From NCBI GenBank assembly GCA_963513935.1, contig OY740768.1, positions 42,650,368-42,714,367 on the forward strand: a stretch of DNA of 64,000 nt, read 5' to 3'. This DNA comes from Aphrophora alni (lineage: Eukaryota; Arthropoda; Insecta; Hemiptera; Aphrophoridae). This document shows, piece after piece, positions 1 to 12,869 of the stretch. The notes under the pieces are model-generated. The model did no database searches, was not told the DNA's origin, and saw nothing but the letters and a program-made list of their open reading frames with translations. The stretch's first letter is position 1, and each line of letters starts with the position of its first letter. The position numbers were made by a program, and so were the translations under genes.

Positions 1-1749
1 AATTTATTCTTCAAAATAATTGAAGCTGTAAACATTAATTTATACAAACAAAATAATGAGCTTTTTGTGAATTTCTTTCAATAAATTTAAGGTAAAGACA
101 AAACAAGAAATTATACATAACAGGTTTATTATACGATTCTTCTTTTAATACAATCATTGAATCAACTATCAAACAAAAACAGAAATGTAGCAGTAGGAAG
201 GAGTAGGTTTACTGTCCAATTTATACATTATATTTATTTATTGTGTACCACAAAGACTAGGTGTATGGACGGCCATTAGAAAACCACAAAATTCATATAC
301 ATAATAAATATTCACTTATTCAAGACCTTATCTATTTTTTTTTTTTTTAATTGGTATTGGACGATTTGGAATAATTCTTTTAAAAAACGGCCAATGTAGT
401 GTATCGTTAAATGTTTGTTAACGCTCGATTTGATTTTTAATTATGTTTATATAAAAAAGTATAACCCTGCAGATGAATTTAAAAGCCAGCATTTTAAATA
501 TTTTAGGCCACCGAACCCTTTTGAATAGTGAGAAGTAAGAAAAAAACTTTATGGCAAAATATTTTTATATATAAACCTTTAAAGTGAGATACAATTTAAT
601 TTATGTTTACACTTGACAATCTTTAGAAACCGACCCCCCCCCTTCAAATACTCCCCTTTAGAGTCCCGAATTCAGAAAAAAAAATTCTAAATTTCTCTAA
701 TGCAAATAGGAAGTACATTTTTACCCCAAGTTTCTAGCTCAAATCCTTTACACACAATACATTTGCTCTGAATATTTCTGTATATTTCTTAAGATATCCA
801 CTTTCCATTTAGTTTACTACACAAAGTAACCTAACGACCACTTTAACTTGATTGCTTCGACACCACATCCATTTCACGGTGTCCCAACCTATCAGATTTG
901 AAATACAGTCCTAAACTTCATTTTACGCTATCCATAACAACATTGCAAAGTGTATTAACAACAATCATTGAATCTCTTCAGTCTCCACTATTACACCAAC
1001 AAACATGTTGCAATAATGTACTGATGTGGTGGCTAGAAAAAGCCTTAAACTAATTTTAAAGTGTTTAAGAGGTTTATATTTCTAATAGAATAAATAATTG
1101 AACCCCTAAGTGTATAGTTTTGTATACACATTAATTAAAATAAATCCTTAACGTCAATATCATCCAAACCAATGAGGTTTCTAATAGGAACTAAGGATTT
1201 CAAAAAAAAAGGCGCCGAGTCGGTCAAAAAATATTTTAAAGTTCAATTAAGTCAAAAGACTTAATAAAGTTGTGGTATTATTATGAGAATTTTGACATTT
1301 TTTACTGTTATAAGTCGATTCAAAGTTGGTTTTTTGTCACTATTAATAACAGCTTAGAAGAATAATTAAATAGATTAATATCTAACGAAGTTTACTTTTT
1401 TACATAGACTAATACAAAAACAATTGTCTAAACAGACGCTTAAAACTATATTTTACTCCCCAAGATTTGAATATAGATTTTACGAAAGTGTAATATTTTT
1501 AAACATGGATTTAAGAAGTAATTTACATATTTTTATTAACACGTTTGTGTAAAATAAAATGTAAATACTGAACTGGTACCATTATTACACTACTGTAAAG
1601 TCTGAGCAAGACTTGCCAGTTTGTATGGAAATGGATTTACACCATAGAGGGTAAAGAAAATTTAATTTTAAAGACAACCGTAGTTGTGTGCCCTTTTCTC
1701 AATTAAGTCAAGATTTTGAAAATTTAATATCGTCATGAAACTTCGTAAG
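1..1749. other. AT-rich non-coding stretch
   Basis: No coding region, RNA gene or element end is recognisable. There is a short C-run near 635-642 and several T-runs. No open frame reaches a length that would stand out in DNA this AT-rich. Confidence 0.6.
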
Positions 1750-2000
1750 ACCCCCCGCCTTGTCCAGTGGTTAGCAGTCTGACTTCATGAGTGCGAGGTC
1801 CCGGGTTCAATCTTCTTGTGGAGGCAAACTTTCCGCAGTTGACTCAGCTTCGTGAAAGGAATTGGGAAGGTACAATTAGTAGAGAACTCTGGTTGAGAAA
1901 TCCTGAACAACGGCAATGGGAATGTCTATGTGCTAACCACACATTACCTGACCAAAAAATCCAAAGAAGCAGTCCTAGGTTCTTCATGAGCTGTTGTACC
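1750..2000 (+). repeat. tRNA-derived SINE (head plus unassigned body)
   Basis: Around 1757-1832 the sequence reads like the 5' half of a tRNA. An A-box-like CCAGTGGTTAGCAGTCT (about 1765-1781) is followed about 30 bases later by a B-box-like GGGTTCAATC (about 1803-1812). This spacing is typical of an internal RNA polymerase III promoter. The region is GC-richer than its surroundings, and a less A/T-biased tail runs to about 2000, which would be the SINE body. An open frame starting at 1791 runs through it but is explained by the SINE. I cannot see target-site duplications or a clear 3' tail, so the right edge is approximate. A functional tRNA is unlikely because no acceptor stem closes. Confidence 0.55.
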
Positions 2001-2989
2001 ATAGAGTTCAGTTTAGTTTTAATGAAAATAATATGCCCACATTATGTATATAGTTGTAACGAACTTTTTCAAAAATAGAAAGGGTCCTTCTTAGGATTAC
2101 TGACAAGAAAAATGACAATATAATGTACATGTAGGATAAGTGAGGCTTTTCACAGAGTTCTACATGACAACCAGTAAGAGTTATTTTAGACACATAAGTT
2201 ATCAAATTTTCAGTTTTTAATTGAAATAATCTTATAAAGTTAAAATTAGTCGCAAAAAACATTTTTTGTGAAAAAAATGTTAAAAGAAATTGACATCATC
2301 ATATAATTCACAATACTCTCAATACAAATTGTAATTTCCCGTAAACACGTCATACTATTATTATTAACTAATTATTCTTAATAAATAAGTACATTTTATG
2401 TTCTAAATCTCATACTAATAATAATTAACCTAAAGCATGATATATATTTCGGAATGAATTAAGTAACAAAGTGTAAGTGGTCCCTGGTGGACAATTAGCC
2501 CGGCACTTGCCTAGCACCCTCTTTATCAAAGGCGCTGATGATCCCCTTAACTACGTTTGACTACCATATTATCAAGCTCTGCTTGCTACACTCAATTCAG
2601 CTGTAACTCACTTATCTCTGCTGCTTCTAGAATCATTATAGACACAATAAACTTCATACCTACTCCACTCGCTATTGATATCTCTACGAAGTTGTGACGT
2701 CACTTCAATAATGTAAAACAGAATTTAATATGCAGCAAGGTTTTGATTCAAGATTCGAATTCTAAGCTTTCAACTTTGCTTTATTTCATTGTGTTTAAGA
2801 ATTCAGATAAGACAAATTTACTTCATAGAGAACTTTGGGTTGAAATCATTTTCCGTTTATTATCTAATGGTTGTTGTAATCTAAAAAGTTTTAAAATAAT
2901 AATATTAAATTTTTAATTCATCTTAAAACTTTTCAATTTTTAAAACAATTTCCGTAAATTTTAATATTTAAAATAATATGTCTATATAT

Positions 2990-3026
2990 GTGTTTGTGTG
3001 TGGGGGGGGTGGGTGTGTGTGTGTGT
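2990..3026. repeat. GT/G-rich simple repeat
   Basis: A TGTGTTTGTGTG run is followed by a G-octamer and then (GT)n. This is a compound microsatellite. Confidence 0.85.
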
Positions 3027-3079
3027 ACTATTATGAGTTAAAACTGATTCATAACTTATAATTATATAACAATATACAA

Positions 3080-3080
<1 letters not shown>

Positions 3081-3127
<47 letters not shown>
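3081..3127. repeat. (TA)n microsatellite
   Basis: An uninterrupted alternating TA run of about 47 bases. Confidence 0.95.
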
Positions 3128-3129
<2 letters not shown>

Positions 3130-6092
3130 AAATTTTAGTGTATTCTAACTAATATTTTTAATGTCAATTGAAGGCCATATGTATTCCTTCATTACATAAT
3201 TCTTATTGCGTACAAATTTTGAAATTCATAATTGATTTGACTTTTTAAGAATTAACAAAGTTTTTGATTTCTTATTATTTACAACAGTTTGTAATGTTTT
3301 TTTTTCTTATATACGAGTATAATAGATTAACAATATCATATTGCAATTTTAAATAAATTAACAACGACTCTACATAATTTGTCTCTACAATTTGTCTATT
3401 CTTCAAAATTTTTAAAACCTTTTACAAATTTTAGATATATTGAAGTATCAAAAAACATGGTAAAATCGATTTTCAATCACAATTGGCACATAATAAACAA
3501 AATTTAACATTAAGAATGGTATTTTGAATTTCAATTGGATTCAAACGAAATGTTGGGCTTTTTTGCATTTGCCACATTTCTTGTAGATCCACCTCCATTT
3601 TGATTTTCGTTTTTTTTTTTAACGTTAGAAAATGTTGTACAGTAAACATCGCTCAAAATAATTCTCAACAAGAAAACATTTGAGTGTCAAAAAACTATGA
3701 GAAGGTGACTTAAGTTATTTAAAATACTTTATAAGAAAGCAACGAGTCTCGAGTTCTCCGAAGAGATCGGGCGAAAGGTTTAAAAATCAGTTTTTCAAGA
3801 TTATAACTTAAATCATGAATATCAAGAAAACAAATATCAGCCAGGACCATACGATATAGGAAGATAGTCGTGACCAGTCAAGGTACAAAATTCCCCCACT
3901 TTTTCCCCTACTCAAGTTTTTGAACATCTTAAAAAGTCTATTTTTGTTCCTGAATGAAATCAAGTCATGTGGCTGAACCAGATTGGCTTGAATTTTTTTT
4001 AAATTTGATATGCTTCTTCGTTCCCTTGACATAAATCGACCCATCCATCATCCAGCATGTCAGACAAGAGTTTACAATATTATATGGTGAAAGAACAATC
4101 CGTCAAATTATTTACGGACAATTAAGTCATTTATTAAAATTTGCGAATATATATGCAGTACATTGAGTCTACCTCGGGTCTAATCAGTCACTTTTATGAA
4201 ACTCAAATTCTTCACCTGCTCATTAGACAATACCATAATATATAAACACCTACGGACAACTGATTTGGAAAAAATTGTGGTCACAGCCGGTTCCGGTTGT
4301 ACCTAATAAACTAAGTATTTTAAGATCCATCCACACACATGAAACCAATTGGTCTAAAGATAGCTGTCGTTCAAAGAAGCTTTAGAGGATATGACGTAAT
4401 GGTACTTGAGAAGTGTTGGGCGCATAGTTGAAAGCATGGAGAAAACAGTGCGGTAAAATTGTAGAAAAGCTGTGTTCTAGATTCAAATTAAATTTCTAAC
4501 GAAATTAGTCTTTATCAATGATAGAAGACATTCTTGTACTTAGAGAGTGGTTTACTTTTTTTGGCCATTCCCAGAATTTCAGCTTCAGTTTCGTCTACGT
4601 TCTGTAGGTTTGATACCAGTTTGAATCTTCATGTCAGTTGCTTCCGTCAGTTATTATAGAGAACAGTTTGGCTCTGCTTACATTTACGTACGCTCCATGA
4701 TGAAGTTTCATGTTACAAGGTTAAAACGTCCATGCTACATGTAAATGGCTATTCAATGCGTAACCATGAGTCTTTTCAAACAGAGCTCTTCAAAATCTTC
4801 ATCTACTTTTCACAGTTTTAATATTCTCTCACATTTTTTTTTTTTTTTAAGTACAATTGTGTTTTTCTTTTCGTGTTTTGTATTTACGGAGTTCCAGACT
4901 GAAACAACATTCAATATTCTTCTATTTTTGTAATTCAGAAGTGCACTTAGAATTTTTAATGTTGACTTTTTTTTGTATTTAAAACGTAACATTTTAAATT
5001 AAATGCTTATACAAAACTTGTTTTCTGTCGTCTTACATAGTTGGTATAATAGTACTAAAGTACAATGCAGTTGTTGAAGAAAAATAAATTTTAAATATAT
5101 AATGGAGACCGTAAATAATAACTTTTTTCCTATTTTCTTTTTTGTTAATAGTAATTCTTTAATTAACTAAAACTGTTTTAAACACAGAATATTTGAAAAT
5201 AAAAAACTCTAGTTCGGATTAAACTTCAGACAGTTCCAGTATTATATCATTACAGCAAATGATTTTATTTTCACAGTAAACTGGTGACATGTACTGATTA
5301 TATACCGTTATATAGTCTCATAAATAGTCGATAAGAAGAGAAACGGAGTTCTCGTGTCGGTAATAAACCAGAAGCAGCGAGAGATAAGTGAGTTATAGCG
5401 GAACTGAGTTTAAGACGGGGTTGAATATGAAAGACTAATTTAGTTAGGAAGATCTAATGAAGGGATAAGTAAACTGTCCACTAGGGTATGGTTACACTTT
5501 CCAACACCCCCATAATTCTAAAATATATTGCAAGTATTAGCTTAATTACCGTTTGTAGAATTATCGGGTAAAGATTTATGTGGGGATACTTAATAGAAAT
5601 TTATGTACTAGAATACAGCACAGCTGTGCAGTTCGAACGAAATGACAGGTCCACGACGTCTAGTAGATGGAATCCATAATTACAAGATTTTATTTTCGTA
5701 AAACAACAGTACAAATAAACTGAGTATCCGTTCCAGTTGAAATATTTTTACTTCGTGGTACTTTTCTACTCAATTTAACCTACAACTAGAGAAAATAAAC
5801 AGCTTTAGATAATCACTTGAAATGAGCAAAATAAGTGGAAAGTTTAATCACTTTGTTAAACCACTAATTATACAGATAATTTAATTAAAAATCTGTACTC
5901 TTATATTCGTTTGTTTATTTTACGTTTGTAGATAAACGCAATAATGAGACCTTATTTGAAAGCCTAAATTTCCTCAGTGTGACAAAGCCCTTAATGAGCG
6001 GAACAAGCACGTCCCATTGACATGAATTGTATGGCTCTAATGTTGAAATAAACATTCACGGTAAAATAGATTTCATGTTCAGTCGTTCCAGA

Positions 6093-7020
6093 AGCAATCA
6101 AATGATTGTGTTTACACATATGTGTCTATACACCAAGAATATTTCTGTGTTGATTAGAGAATTATTCAAAATTTAAAACAGATAGAGGTAAAAAAACAAT
6201 CAAATTATTGTGTTTACACAATATGTGGTCTATACACTATGAATATTTCTGTGTTGATTAGAGAATTATTCAAAATTTAAAACAGATAGAGATAAAGTAG
6301 CAATCAAATGATTGTTTTTAAACAATATGTGTCTATACATTAAGAATATTTCTGTGTTGATTAGAGAATTATTCAAAATAGAAAAAAGATAGAGGTAAAA
6401 AAACAATTAAATGATTGTTTTTACACAATATTTGTCTATACACTCAGAATATTTCTGTGTTGATTAGAGAATTATTCAAAATTTAAAAAAGATAGAGGTA
6501 AAAAAGCAATCAAATGATTGTGTTTACACAATATATGTCTATACGCTAAGAATATTTCTGTATTAATTAGAGAATTATTCAAAATTTAAAAAAGATAGAG
6601 GTAAAAAAGCAATCAAATGATTGTTTTTACACAATATTTGTCTATACACTCAGAATATTTCTGTGTTGATTAGAGAATTATTCAAAATTTAAAAAAGATA
6701 GAGTTAAAAAAGCAATCAAATGATTGTGTTTACACAATATATGTCTATACGCTAAGAATATTTCTGTGTTGATTAGAGAATTATTCAAAATTTAAAAAAG
6801 ATAGAGTTAAAAAAGCAATCAAATGATTGTGTTTACACAATATATGTCTATACGCTAAGAATATTTCTGTGTTAATTAGAGAATTATTCAAAATTTAAAA
6901 AAGATAGAGGTAAAAAAGCAATCAAATGATTGTGTTTACACAATATAAATGTCTATACGCTAAGAATATTTCTGTGTTGATTAGAGAATTATTCAAAATT
7001 TAAAAAAGATAGAGGTAAAA
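6093..7020. repeat. Tandem array, nine units of 103-104 bp
   Basis: Nine head-to-tail copies begin at 6093, 6196, 6299, 6403, 6506, 6609, 6712, 6815 and 6918, so the period is 103 or 104 bp throughout. Each unit opens with CAATCAAATGATTG, which is palindromic apart from its two central bases. It continues through an ACACAATAT(A/G)TGTCTATAC-like block, then AATATTTCTGTGTTGATTAG, and ends in an A-rich spacer with GATAGAGGT. Copies differ by scattered substitutions and small indels; the first two and the fourth are the most diverged and the later ones are nearly identical. The array starts and stops abruptly in unrelated AT-rich DNA. No long frame runs through it, so this is a minisatellite or small satellite and not a repeat protein. 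Confidence 0.95.
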
Positions 7021-10000
7021 TAATTTCTACTTAAATGTAAGAAAACGTTAAGTTCGCACATCTTTAAAACATCCTATAAAATCTGTGTAACCTTGAATAA
7101 CAAGTGAGTAAGTAAATGTTAATAAGCGATTCAAAATTTTATATTTTATAATTCTGAACATAATTTCACAATAATTAATTTATATAACGAATGGTTTATA
7201 AATATATTTAGACTTGTAGCATCAATGAAGTTATCTGATTATAATAATATATATACATCGATGTATAACATTGTAATCTATAAAGGCCCTACTCTGAGAC
7301 ATAAGAGTAATGACATTCAGTAGAATATAGTTTAATGTGTAATGTATAGTTGAATATTTTACAGAATTATTCTTTAAATGTCATTAGTACTTTTATTGAT
7401 CTATTTACCAGAACACAGGTTATCCTTGATTTAAAAATACACTTAATTATGTTTTTTCTACATGTATTTATTATTTTTAAATCCGTTGAATTAATACTCG
7501 GCATACAGAACGTTTAAAAGAAATTCATATATAATTTTTATATGTGGTACCACATGTGTTACCGTTTGAGGCAATTACATTCCTTGACAGATGTTACATT
7601 TTATTCTTGTATCAATGTTTATACCTAATTTTTATACCTACATTTTAATACCTAATATCTGATAAAACAGAAGAGCCAATATTTTATTATGTAATTTATA
7701 CAATTAGAAATCAGTATTATATATCTCAAATTATTTTGTTGAGAAATTGGAAACATGTATTGCTCAATTAAGAAATCTGGATTACCAAATGAAACCTATC
7801 GACGGGACAGGTGCTCTGGCTAAATCGGGACATTTTTTAGACTGAAAATGAAATTTTAAGAAGTTTTGTTTGAAAACATATTATTAAAGATTTATTTTGT
7901 GTTAATTTTTTGTGAAATGGTTAATTTTTCGCTAATATTTACATAAAGGTGTACCATTAATTTCACATTTTTCTAACAACATAAACAAGAGCAGCAAAAC
8001 AATTTCTTGAATTTATTTGAAGAAATAAATCAATGTTTATAAAGAGTTTAGATACTTGTGTATATGTGAGTGGACACCGCACGTTTTTGATAAAATTACT
8101 GCAGAAAGAAGCACTGTAAGCACATTTAGCAACACCAGCCAAGGCAAGACAGTACAATAAGCTCGTTCCTATAGCAACGGATGCAGCGTCTACAAAGGTG
8201 TGAAATGGTTTCAAGTCAATTTCACTGCCTTAATGGTGGATGTGAATATTAGCTTAAATCAAACCACCTATAGCCATTGTATTGTAGCATTTATTAACCA
8301 TTCTAAAATGTTTCAAATTAATTTAACTCTAGCAATGTTTAATTACAAGTTATTTGCTCTAAAATACTTTTTCTTTTGAACTATTAACATACTATAAAGT
8401 TTGTAAATCTAAATTACACTTTTTTTATTATTATCATTAAGCATAATGACTTTCAAATATTTTTCAATATTTTCCATCATTTCAGTTACTGAAAATCATT
8501 ATTACTTTGTAAATATTTTATAAAAACCTGAAAAAATTTAACAACTTTCTTTTAAACAACACTATTAAGACTATAAAAAAAAAAATTTCTGTTGATATTT
8601 ATACCAGGTTGTTTTGTTTGTAGGTTTGTCTTTTATTTTAACAAGTAAATACTAAATTAAACTGAAGTTTAATATTTGTTCAATAACGAGGTGGTGAACA
8701 CTTGCTTATCACTTAGTATCGCTAGCCATTTAATTGCTATCTAACTATTCAACTAACGACTACTTTAAAGTCGCAAACCAAATAATAGTACTATGGACGA
8801 CGTTGCTGAGGAAATGCAGGATATGCTTTCAGTGAATAAGCAAGTAGGATTGGTTAAAAACTCTCATTCATTAGGCGATTGTGAAACATTCACCAAACTA
8901 AGAAATAAATGTGGAGAAGAGTAAGCAAGGGCACTCTTCCTTTTAAAAGTGGAAGTAAAGAAGAAAATCTAAAAGAGGAACAAAGGGTGTAGTTTATGAG
9001 GTACAAAATTTATCTCGGTAATCGTATAAAAAAATAATAATAATAAAAACGGAAGAGGAAGGAAGTCATCTGAAAAATTAGTTATTGTAGAGGAGTTAAA
9101 AGGTAGAATAAGTGTTTTAAGAACGAAAAATCAGATTCATGATGATGCGCTTTAATTTATGATTCGTAGGCCTATGGATGAGATGATCTATTAAACCCTC
9201 ATTTAAGGAATTCCTGACTCAAATGAGAAGAACTGTAGGATAATCAAACCAAATAACAAGACAAATCTAGACAGACAGCCTTTTTAAGTAACGGCTTCAA
9301 ATTATTACACTGAGAAACCTCAAAATCAAGGACCTCAGTAATAAGATGGAGGGGAAAGGGGGTAAGTTGCTCTTTGGCAATAGTTTTTGTCACGCTATGG
9401 AAGAGTTCAACTGAAGCTGTACATAGTTGACAGATATAAAGAGAAGACAGTTGGAGAAGTGGAAATTAACAGACCAGCGTGAAGCCAATTCTTCACTAGC
9501 ATTCTAGAGGATATTCCTTTCTATAGAGCAGCTTGCAACAAAATTCCAAATGGTCGAGTTGAAATAGAACCTTGCTCCACTCTCAAAGAAGAAACACGCC
9601 GTTTAAAAGTATTTTCTAATAAACAATTCATAGTCAAATTACCATATTATAAATATAGTCTTATACAGAGTGAACTTTAAAATTAATAAATAGAATAATA
9701 CTTCATCGGAAGGGAATTTCAAAAATTACAACACATTGTAATATTTACAAATTCAGTATTATTATTTTTTTCAAATTATTAATAACAGTAGATAACTTTT
9801 TTCAACGTGACTTTCATTGCTATTCGCGGACGTGATTTCGAAGACATAAGTGATTTCTAGGATGGTAATTCTAAACTTACTTTCTAGGTCATCTAAGCTT
9901 TCAAGTTATGAAGGTAACAGGACTTTACGAATTACGATAGGTAAAAGTTCATCGGTGTCCAATCCAGTAAGTGAGAAGGGCATAAAATCACCCCTCTGTA

Positions 10001-11150
10001 TATTACCAGCAGCCGGGAAAACAATTGTTTAGAAAACCACGCGCATCTCTATGGTAATAAGCGGAAACGACATTCCTTGAAACAAGAATTTGTTATTTTT
10101 ATTATCATTTCTAGATATTATACCAACAAATCCAGGTAATAGTTTTTCATTGAAGTAAAATTATTTGTACATCTTTCTTGAAAAAATGCACAAAACACAA
10201 CAATTTTTCAACAATTACGTTCGACGAATATATTTCCACTTAACTATTTCCTTGCATTGAGTTTCCTTATAAATGTGATGTTTATTCATCGATAAAAATA
10301 TGTTTCTTTTCTCTACCTATTCATTCGAACATTTACCAAACAAAACATGTAACGCTTGCCTTTATTACTATTCTTTGTACAATTTGAATTTTTAACAATT
10401 TTAGAAGTAAATATCTTCTCAAAACATATCAAACTGTGCGAAATATAGAATACTTGACTAGCACCCCATTAGATTTAGACGGGCTATGAGCAAAGTTAAC
10501 CTACAATTGTTAAACTGAATTGTACTAAGTTATTTTTATACTGTTCCTAAATCATTTCGTATTAATTCCGTCTTAAGTCACTGCGAAATGGTTACTAGAA
10601 CTAAGCTGGTCTTTCAAAAAACCACTTTTCTGACGTCAATTTAAAATATGTTATATCATTATCACATTACATTGTGATTTTTTTTCTCTTGAGTATTGTA
10701 AAAATATGCTTACACAATTATTGCTTAATAATTATTACAAAATTGTTAAAAAATTGTTTTTCTTCTGAGGAAAAAGTTCATTTACCAAAATTAATGATGA
10801 AATACAATTTTGAAAAATCCCTATATTTTAACAAAAATCCCCAATTTGCTATACGTTAATGCTTTGAATATATTCCATATAAACATACAATGGTTTAATT
10901 TACACCTCTGTAATCTGTATGATCCGTTGTTCGACATGTACCCTCGCAATGTCAACGTAACCTTACATAGTCAAATTATTATAATTTAACTCGTCTTGGG
11001 TCTTTTAATGTATTATGCAGTATTGTTTTAAAGTCGAAAACTTCTCTCAAGTTTGTGCGACAGTATGAGGTCCGCGCGCTGTTTTCTTGTGGCTTATACA
11101 TTTAAAACTCATTGCATTTAATAAAAAATCGACATAATTTTAAGTACAGA
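7021..11150. other. Non-coding stretch with an unassigned purine-rich block
   Basis: Mostly AT-rich and featureless. The part from about 8.79 to 9.60 kb is GC- and purine-richer and looks like decayed coding sequence, but I could not match it to a family. The open frames at 7963-8214, 9850-10032 and 10674-10859 are not convincing. Confidence 0.45.
8793..8924 (+). other. Short unassigned ORF, possible element remnant
   Basis: A 43-codon frame starts with an ATG (MDDVAEEMQDML...) and ends at TAA. Its composition is richer in acidic and basic residues than random AT-rich DNA. The sequence after it (to about 9600) keeps the same purine-rich character but is closed by stops in all frames that I followed. 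It could be the start of a decayed element protein or the end of an exon. No domain is recognised and the call is weak. Confidence 0.15.
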
Positions 11151-11280
11151 AGCCGTCCACCGTATGCTGCCTGTAATGCTCAATCGGGCAGGGTCGAACT
11201 GCGCAAGTGGTCAAGAAATTAGTAAGCGGATTATTTCTGGGCCCCCGAGGCTATGGTCGAGCTGCGCAGGTAGACCCTAC
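11151..11280 (+). repeat. MULE left terminal inverted repeat
   Basis: It starts AGCCGTCC. Copies of the GGTCGA(A/G)CTGCGCA motif begin at 11192 and 11255, offsets 41 and 104 from the end. They mirror the right end in position and orientation. Confidence 0.5.
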
Positions 11281-11749
11281 GGTCAATTATGCACGGTTGA
11301 TCGCGCCTTTTAGCGTAGGCCTTTTAGCCACTCCAAACCCTGGATAAAGTGTGATTGTACACGGTTGATAAAAAAAATTAGATTAGTTAAAAATAGGACA
11401 CCTACTAGCCGACGTAAAAACACATTTGACCAGCCTAACCTTACCTAAATTTCATAGGTACAAATTATATAGGCCTACATGTCATTTTACATTATCTGGT
11501 GAAAATATCATTTCTTCTTTCACTGATAGGACGCATATAGTATGCCAATAAATACAGTATGTCATAATATGAAATAGTACAAAAAATCTGATTGATATGC
11601 CCAGGAATGTCTCAATCAGCCCTGCAAAGGTCGTTACCCCCATTTTGGGTTTCCCCGGTCACGTTAGCCACCACCCCTCAGTTGTGGAATTTTTTTCACC
11701 CCAAGCTACTCAGTTGTGTTTGACAGTTGGTGGTGACAAGTGCTCGTAG

Positions 11750-12330
11750 TTGAGGAAAATTCAACAGCTGGGATTTAGTAGAGAATATAAAAGTGAACCT
11801 CAGACGGAAAGTGGGAAATGGTTACATTGGGTATTTGGTCTATCTATGTTAGATTCAACTGAAGTGGAGGAAGCATTTGTAGAAAATCTTATGTCCATAC
11901 AACCTCAAACAATTGAAGAATTCTCAGACTACCTCGTTGAAAACTATATTGATAACGAGCCTACCTTCCCACCATGCATTTGGGCATCTTTATTAGTGAC
12001 TTCAGTCTTCAGAGAGAACTACAAATGCGTGTGAATTGTTTCATGCAAAGTTTTCACAAAACTTCACACACCCTTACCCGAAAATCTTTGTTTTTGTGGA
12101 AGTTATCAAAAGAAGTCCAAATAGATACTAAGATTGGCATAAGAAGCTGCAAAACGCCTAGAAAAATTACAAACTACCAATACAGAAAACGTCTGCAATA
12201 TATGGAATCACTGTGTCAAAGGTACCGCACTGGCGCAATATTTAGGTTAAATTTCATACAATGTGCGTCCTATCAGTACAAGAAAAGGGCCTTTCCATCA
12301 CCACATAATGTAAAATAACATGTACATAAT
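11750..12330 (+). pseudogene. MULE-type transposase, C-terminal remnant, frameshifted
   Basis: Two overlapping plus-strand frames read as one broken protein. The first (to about 12034) has an acidic stretch, then EEFSDYLVENYID and a FPPCIWA motif. In a shifted frame around 12020-12100 the sequence gives a TTNACELFHAKF motif followed by HPYPKIFVFVEVIK. A further shift gives EVQIDTKI. As I recall them, these motifs in this order (DYLV-YID, FPP-W, TTN-CE-FHAKF, HP-IF-F-E-LK-VQ-DT) are characteristic of the region after the catalytic core in insect MULE transposase-like proteins. The DDE core and any FLYWCH zinc finger that might precede it are not visible. At least two frameshifts make it non-functional. 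It lies between inverted ends, which supports the assignment. Confidence 0.55.
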
Positions 12331-12400
12331 CTGTTGACGATAATGATTGTTTGAAAAAAGGATTAAAAGTGTGAATTACTTGTATAAAACGTATATTGTA

Positions 12401-12432
12401 AATAAGCACATTGAGGCCGCAAGGCCGCTTAT
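12401..12432. repeat. Small imperfect hairpin
   Basis: AATAAGC pairs with GCTTATT around a GGCCGCAAGGCC core, inside the MULE 3' part. Confidence 0.5.
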
Positions 12433-12558
12433 TATATTGATCGAATTAACCAGTGTTATTAATTAGGTGAGTTTGTTTCATATATGAGCGGATAATCATA
12501 TTCGACGAGATGTGGGCGGTTTTCCCAGGTTGTTCGGCCTACTTGGTGAGTAAATGAT

Positions 12559-12625
12559 TATACAATAATATTACAAGTGAAAAATATACGACCCAGATTA
12601 TTTTCACTTGTAATATTATTGTATA
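12559..12625. repeat. Perfect 25-bp inverted repeat (hairpin)
   Basis: The arm at 12559-12583 is exactly complementary to the arm at 12601-12625, with a 17-base loop. The arm starts TATACAATAATATTACAAG. The arms are perfect even though the surrounding MULE has decayed. Confidence 0.9.
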
Positions 12626-12869
12626 TTTAATACTTGCTAATAAAAACGTATAAGCGGAAAAATCAAATAATTTAAAAATCTGTAAATGATTATTCAGATA
12701 CTTATATCTTGTATGAGGTTAGTCTTTTCATCCTTTTATTTTTTATATAACAGTAAAAGTTGGTTTTAAATTAGAATCACATAAAATTTACCAACCATCG
12801 CATGAATAAAAAAGTATAGCCTATAAATGGAAATCATATTTTACGATAGTAACAAATTAGTGTTAACCC

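Larger units (their letters stand above)
2001..6092. other. Non-coding stretch with simple repeats
   Basis: No gene is recognisable. It holds a G/GT-rich run near 3000 and a long TA run at 3081-3127. Somewhat GC-richer blocks occur at 3.7-4.1, 4.3-4.7 and 5.3-5.5 kb, but I could not assign them. Open frames at 3808-4044 (minus) and 4745-4933 (plus) have low-complexity translations and no family resemblance. Confidence 0.5.

Noticed and set aside
1760..1832. Functional tRNA gene
   Set aside because: A and B boxes are present, but no closing acceptor stem is visible and unrelated sequence continues directly, so a SINE head fits better.
6093..7020. CRISPR-like array
   Set aside because: Whole units repeat with no unique spacers, and the setting is eukaryotic, so this is a tandem repeat.
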